64,000 nt of DNA from Cytophagaceae bacterium (GTDB lineage Bacteria > Bacteroidota > Bacteroidia > Cytophagales > Spirosomataceae): contig JAIXWL010000001.1 of assembly GCA_027491315.1 (NCBI GenBank), forward strand, positions 62,001 to 126,000, given 5' to 3'. Below the pieces are notes generated by a model. It was not told the origin of the DNA. It worked only from the letters and a program-made list of their open reading frames with translations, and searched no databases. This document shows positions 63,518 through 64,000 of the stretch, piece after piece. Both the position numbers and the translations under genes were made by a program. The first letter of the stretch is position 1, and every line of letters begins with the position of its first letter.

Positions 63518-64000
63518 TTGATAAAGAATTGCATCTATTTTCTTTTCGTTTTTTCGATTTTATCCGGCATAGGTCTTCCCAAGGTTTATGCACAACGAAT
63601 CGTTCGCGCTGATACTATTCAAAAAAGTATCCCAAAAGATACCGCCAGCAAGAGTCAAGATTTACAAACAACGGTATTTTATTCTGCTGTGGATTCAACG
63701 GTATTAGATGCTGACCAACAAATTGTGAATTTGTATGGAGGTGCTAAAGTCAAATACGGCAATATCAGTTTAGAGGCCGAGTATATTCGATTGGATTGGG
63801 CTAAAAATGAGGTGTATGCCAAGGGTAGCTATGACTCCACAGCTAAAAAAATGATGGGCCTTCCTGTCTTTACTCAAGGCAGCGATAAATATGACTCCGA
63901 TGAAATTCGCTATAATTTCAAATCCAAAAGAGCCGTTATCAAAGGAATCGTTACCCAACAAGGAGAAGGCTTTGTTCAAGGAAAAAATGTCAAAAAAGAC
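63518..64000 (+). CDS. lptD: LptD-like LPS assembly protein, N-terminal part (runs off the window)
   Basis: 161 residues in an open frame to the end of the window. It starts at TTG 63518 (a stop lies 5 codons upstream; no ATG is available in frame). Signal peptide: LIKNCIYFLFVFSILSGI, ending VYAQ. After a low-complexity linker the OstA/LptA-like beta-jellyroll begins: VNLYGGAKVKYGNISLEAEY, IRLDWAKNEVYAKGSYDS, IRYNFKSKRAVIKGIVTQQ, GEGFVQGKNVKKD. These are typical of the Bacteroidota LptD (putative LPS assembly) family, whose barrel would follow beyond the window. The opposite-strand frames across it are shadows. Confidence 0.8.
   Translation, partial: MIKNCIYFLFVFSILSGIGLPKVYAQRIVRADTIQKSIPKDTASKSQDLQTTVFYSAVDSTVLDADQQIVNLYGGAKVKYGNISLEAEYIRLDWAKNEVYAKGSYDSTAKKMMGLPVFTQGSDKYDSDEIRYNFKSKRAVIKGIVTQQGEGFVQGKNVKKD

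Noticed and set aside
63360-63979. Minus-strand frames at 63360-63593 and 63770-63979.
   Set aside because: They lie opposite the lptD-like gene or its upstream region and show no protein features; the plus strand has a signal peptide and OstA-like strands.
1-64000. CRISPR array, tRNA, rRNA, insertion sequence or prophage.
   Set aside because: No regularly spaced repeats, T-arm like motifs in intergenic regions, transposase or integrase sequences were seen; the only tandem repeat is coding.

Overview
The window looks like a chromosome segment from a member of the Bacteroidota, most likely a Cytophagales-type, aerobic, gliding or T9SS-carrying bacterium. The evidence is type IX secretion genes (porU, porV, a PorE-like lipoprotein), the gliding lipoprotein GldH, a subtilisin with a C-terminal T9SS sorting domain, a CrtD-like carotenoid desaturase, and repeated Bacteroidota-type -7 promoter boxes (TAnnTTTG) at sensible distances before genes. 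The DNA is A+T-rich and gene-dense, with very short or overlapping gene junctions. I see no tRNA, rRNA, CRISPR array, insertion sequence, phage or plasmid gene. Species assignment is not possible by eye.

Layout. 1-3 kb: the 3' part of porU, then porV and a terminator. 3-6.4 kb: an M16-like protein without the zinc motif, facing a PfkB kinase and an acetyltransferase-like protein. 6.5-13.6 kb: cysS, two rhomboid proteases, dxs and typA, closed by a strong hairpin terminator. 13.6-20.3 kb (minus strand): comEC, nadD, gmk, an anti-sigma/ECF sigma pair, then mreD, mreC, mreB. 20.6-28 kb: an AraC regulator, a repeat-bearing rRNA pseudouridine synthase, the PorE-like lipoprotein, pyrC, an outer-membrane barrel protein and rnhB. 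28-34.7 kb: a 1325-residue secreted S8 protease, then on the minus strand a YhdH-type reductase, a methyltransferase and GDP-L-fucose synthase. 34.8-38.3 kb: two secreted proteins of unknown function leading into a SulP transporter and beta-carbonic anhydrase. 38.3-43.2 kb: aspS, crtD-like, a DUF4293 protein and kdsD. 43.2-49.2 kb: recQ, purD, ricT-like, gldH and an Lrp-type regulator. 49.3-55.6 kb: an RND efflux pair with a GT9 glycosyltransferase between its two subunits, then ribD. 55.6-57.7 kb: divergent mntH and mntR with a perfect-arm palindrome between them. 57.7-64 kb: a SNF2 helicase, prmA, an MCE/MlaD protein and an N-acetylmuramoyl-L-alanine amidase on the minus strand, and diverging from them the start of an lptD-like gene that runs off the window end.

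How the genes work together. Several envelope functions recur: T9SS sortase and shuttle (PorU, PorV), a probable peptidoglycan anchor (PorE-like) and a visible cargo (the S8 protease); rod-shape determination (MreBCD); lipopolysaccharide and sugar supply (KdsD, GDP-fucose synthase, GT9, LptD); lipid transport (MCE protein); wall hydrolysis (amidase). The SulP-carbonic anhydrase pair suggests bicarbonate uptake and hydration. mntH/mntR forms a self-contained manganese homeostasis unit. The rest is housekeeping. Nothing here is clearly a new defence or mobile system; the best leads are the GT9 gene inside the RND operon, the mntH/mntR operator, the secreted unknown proteins beside SulP, and the near-identical 138-bp coding repeats in the pseudouridine synthase gene.
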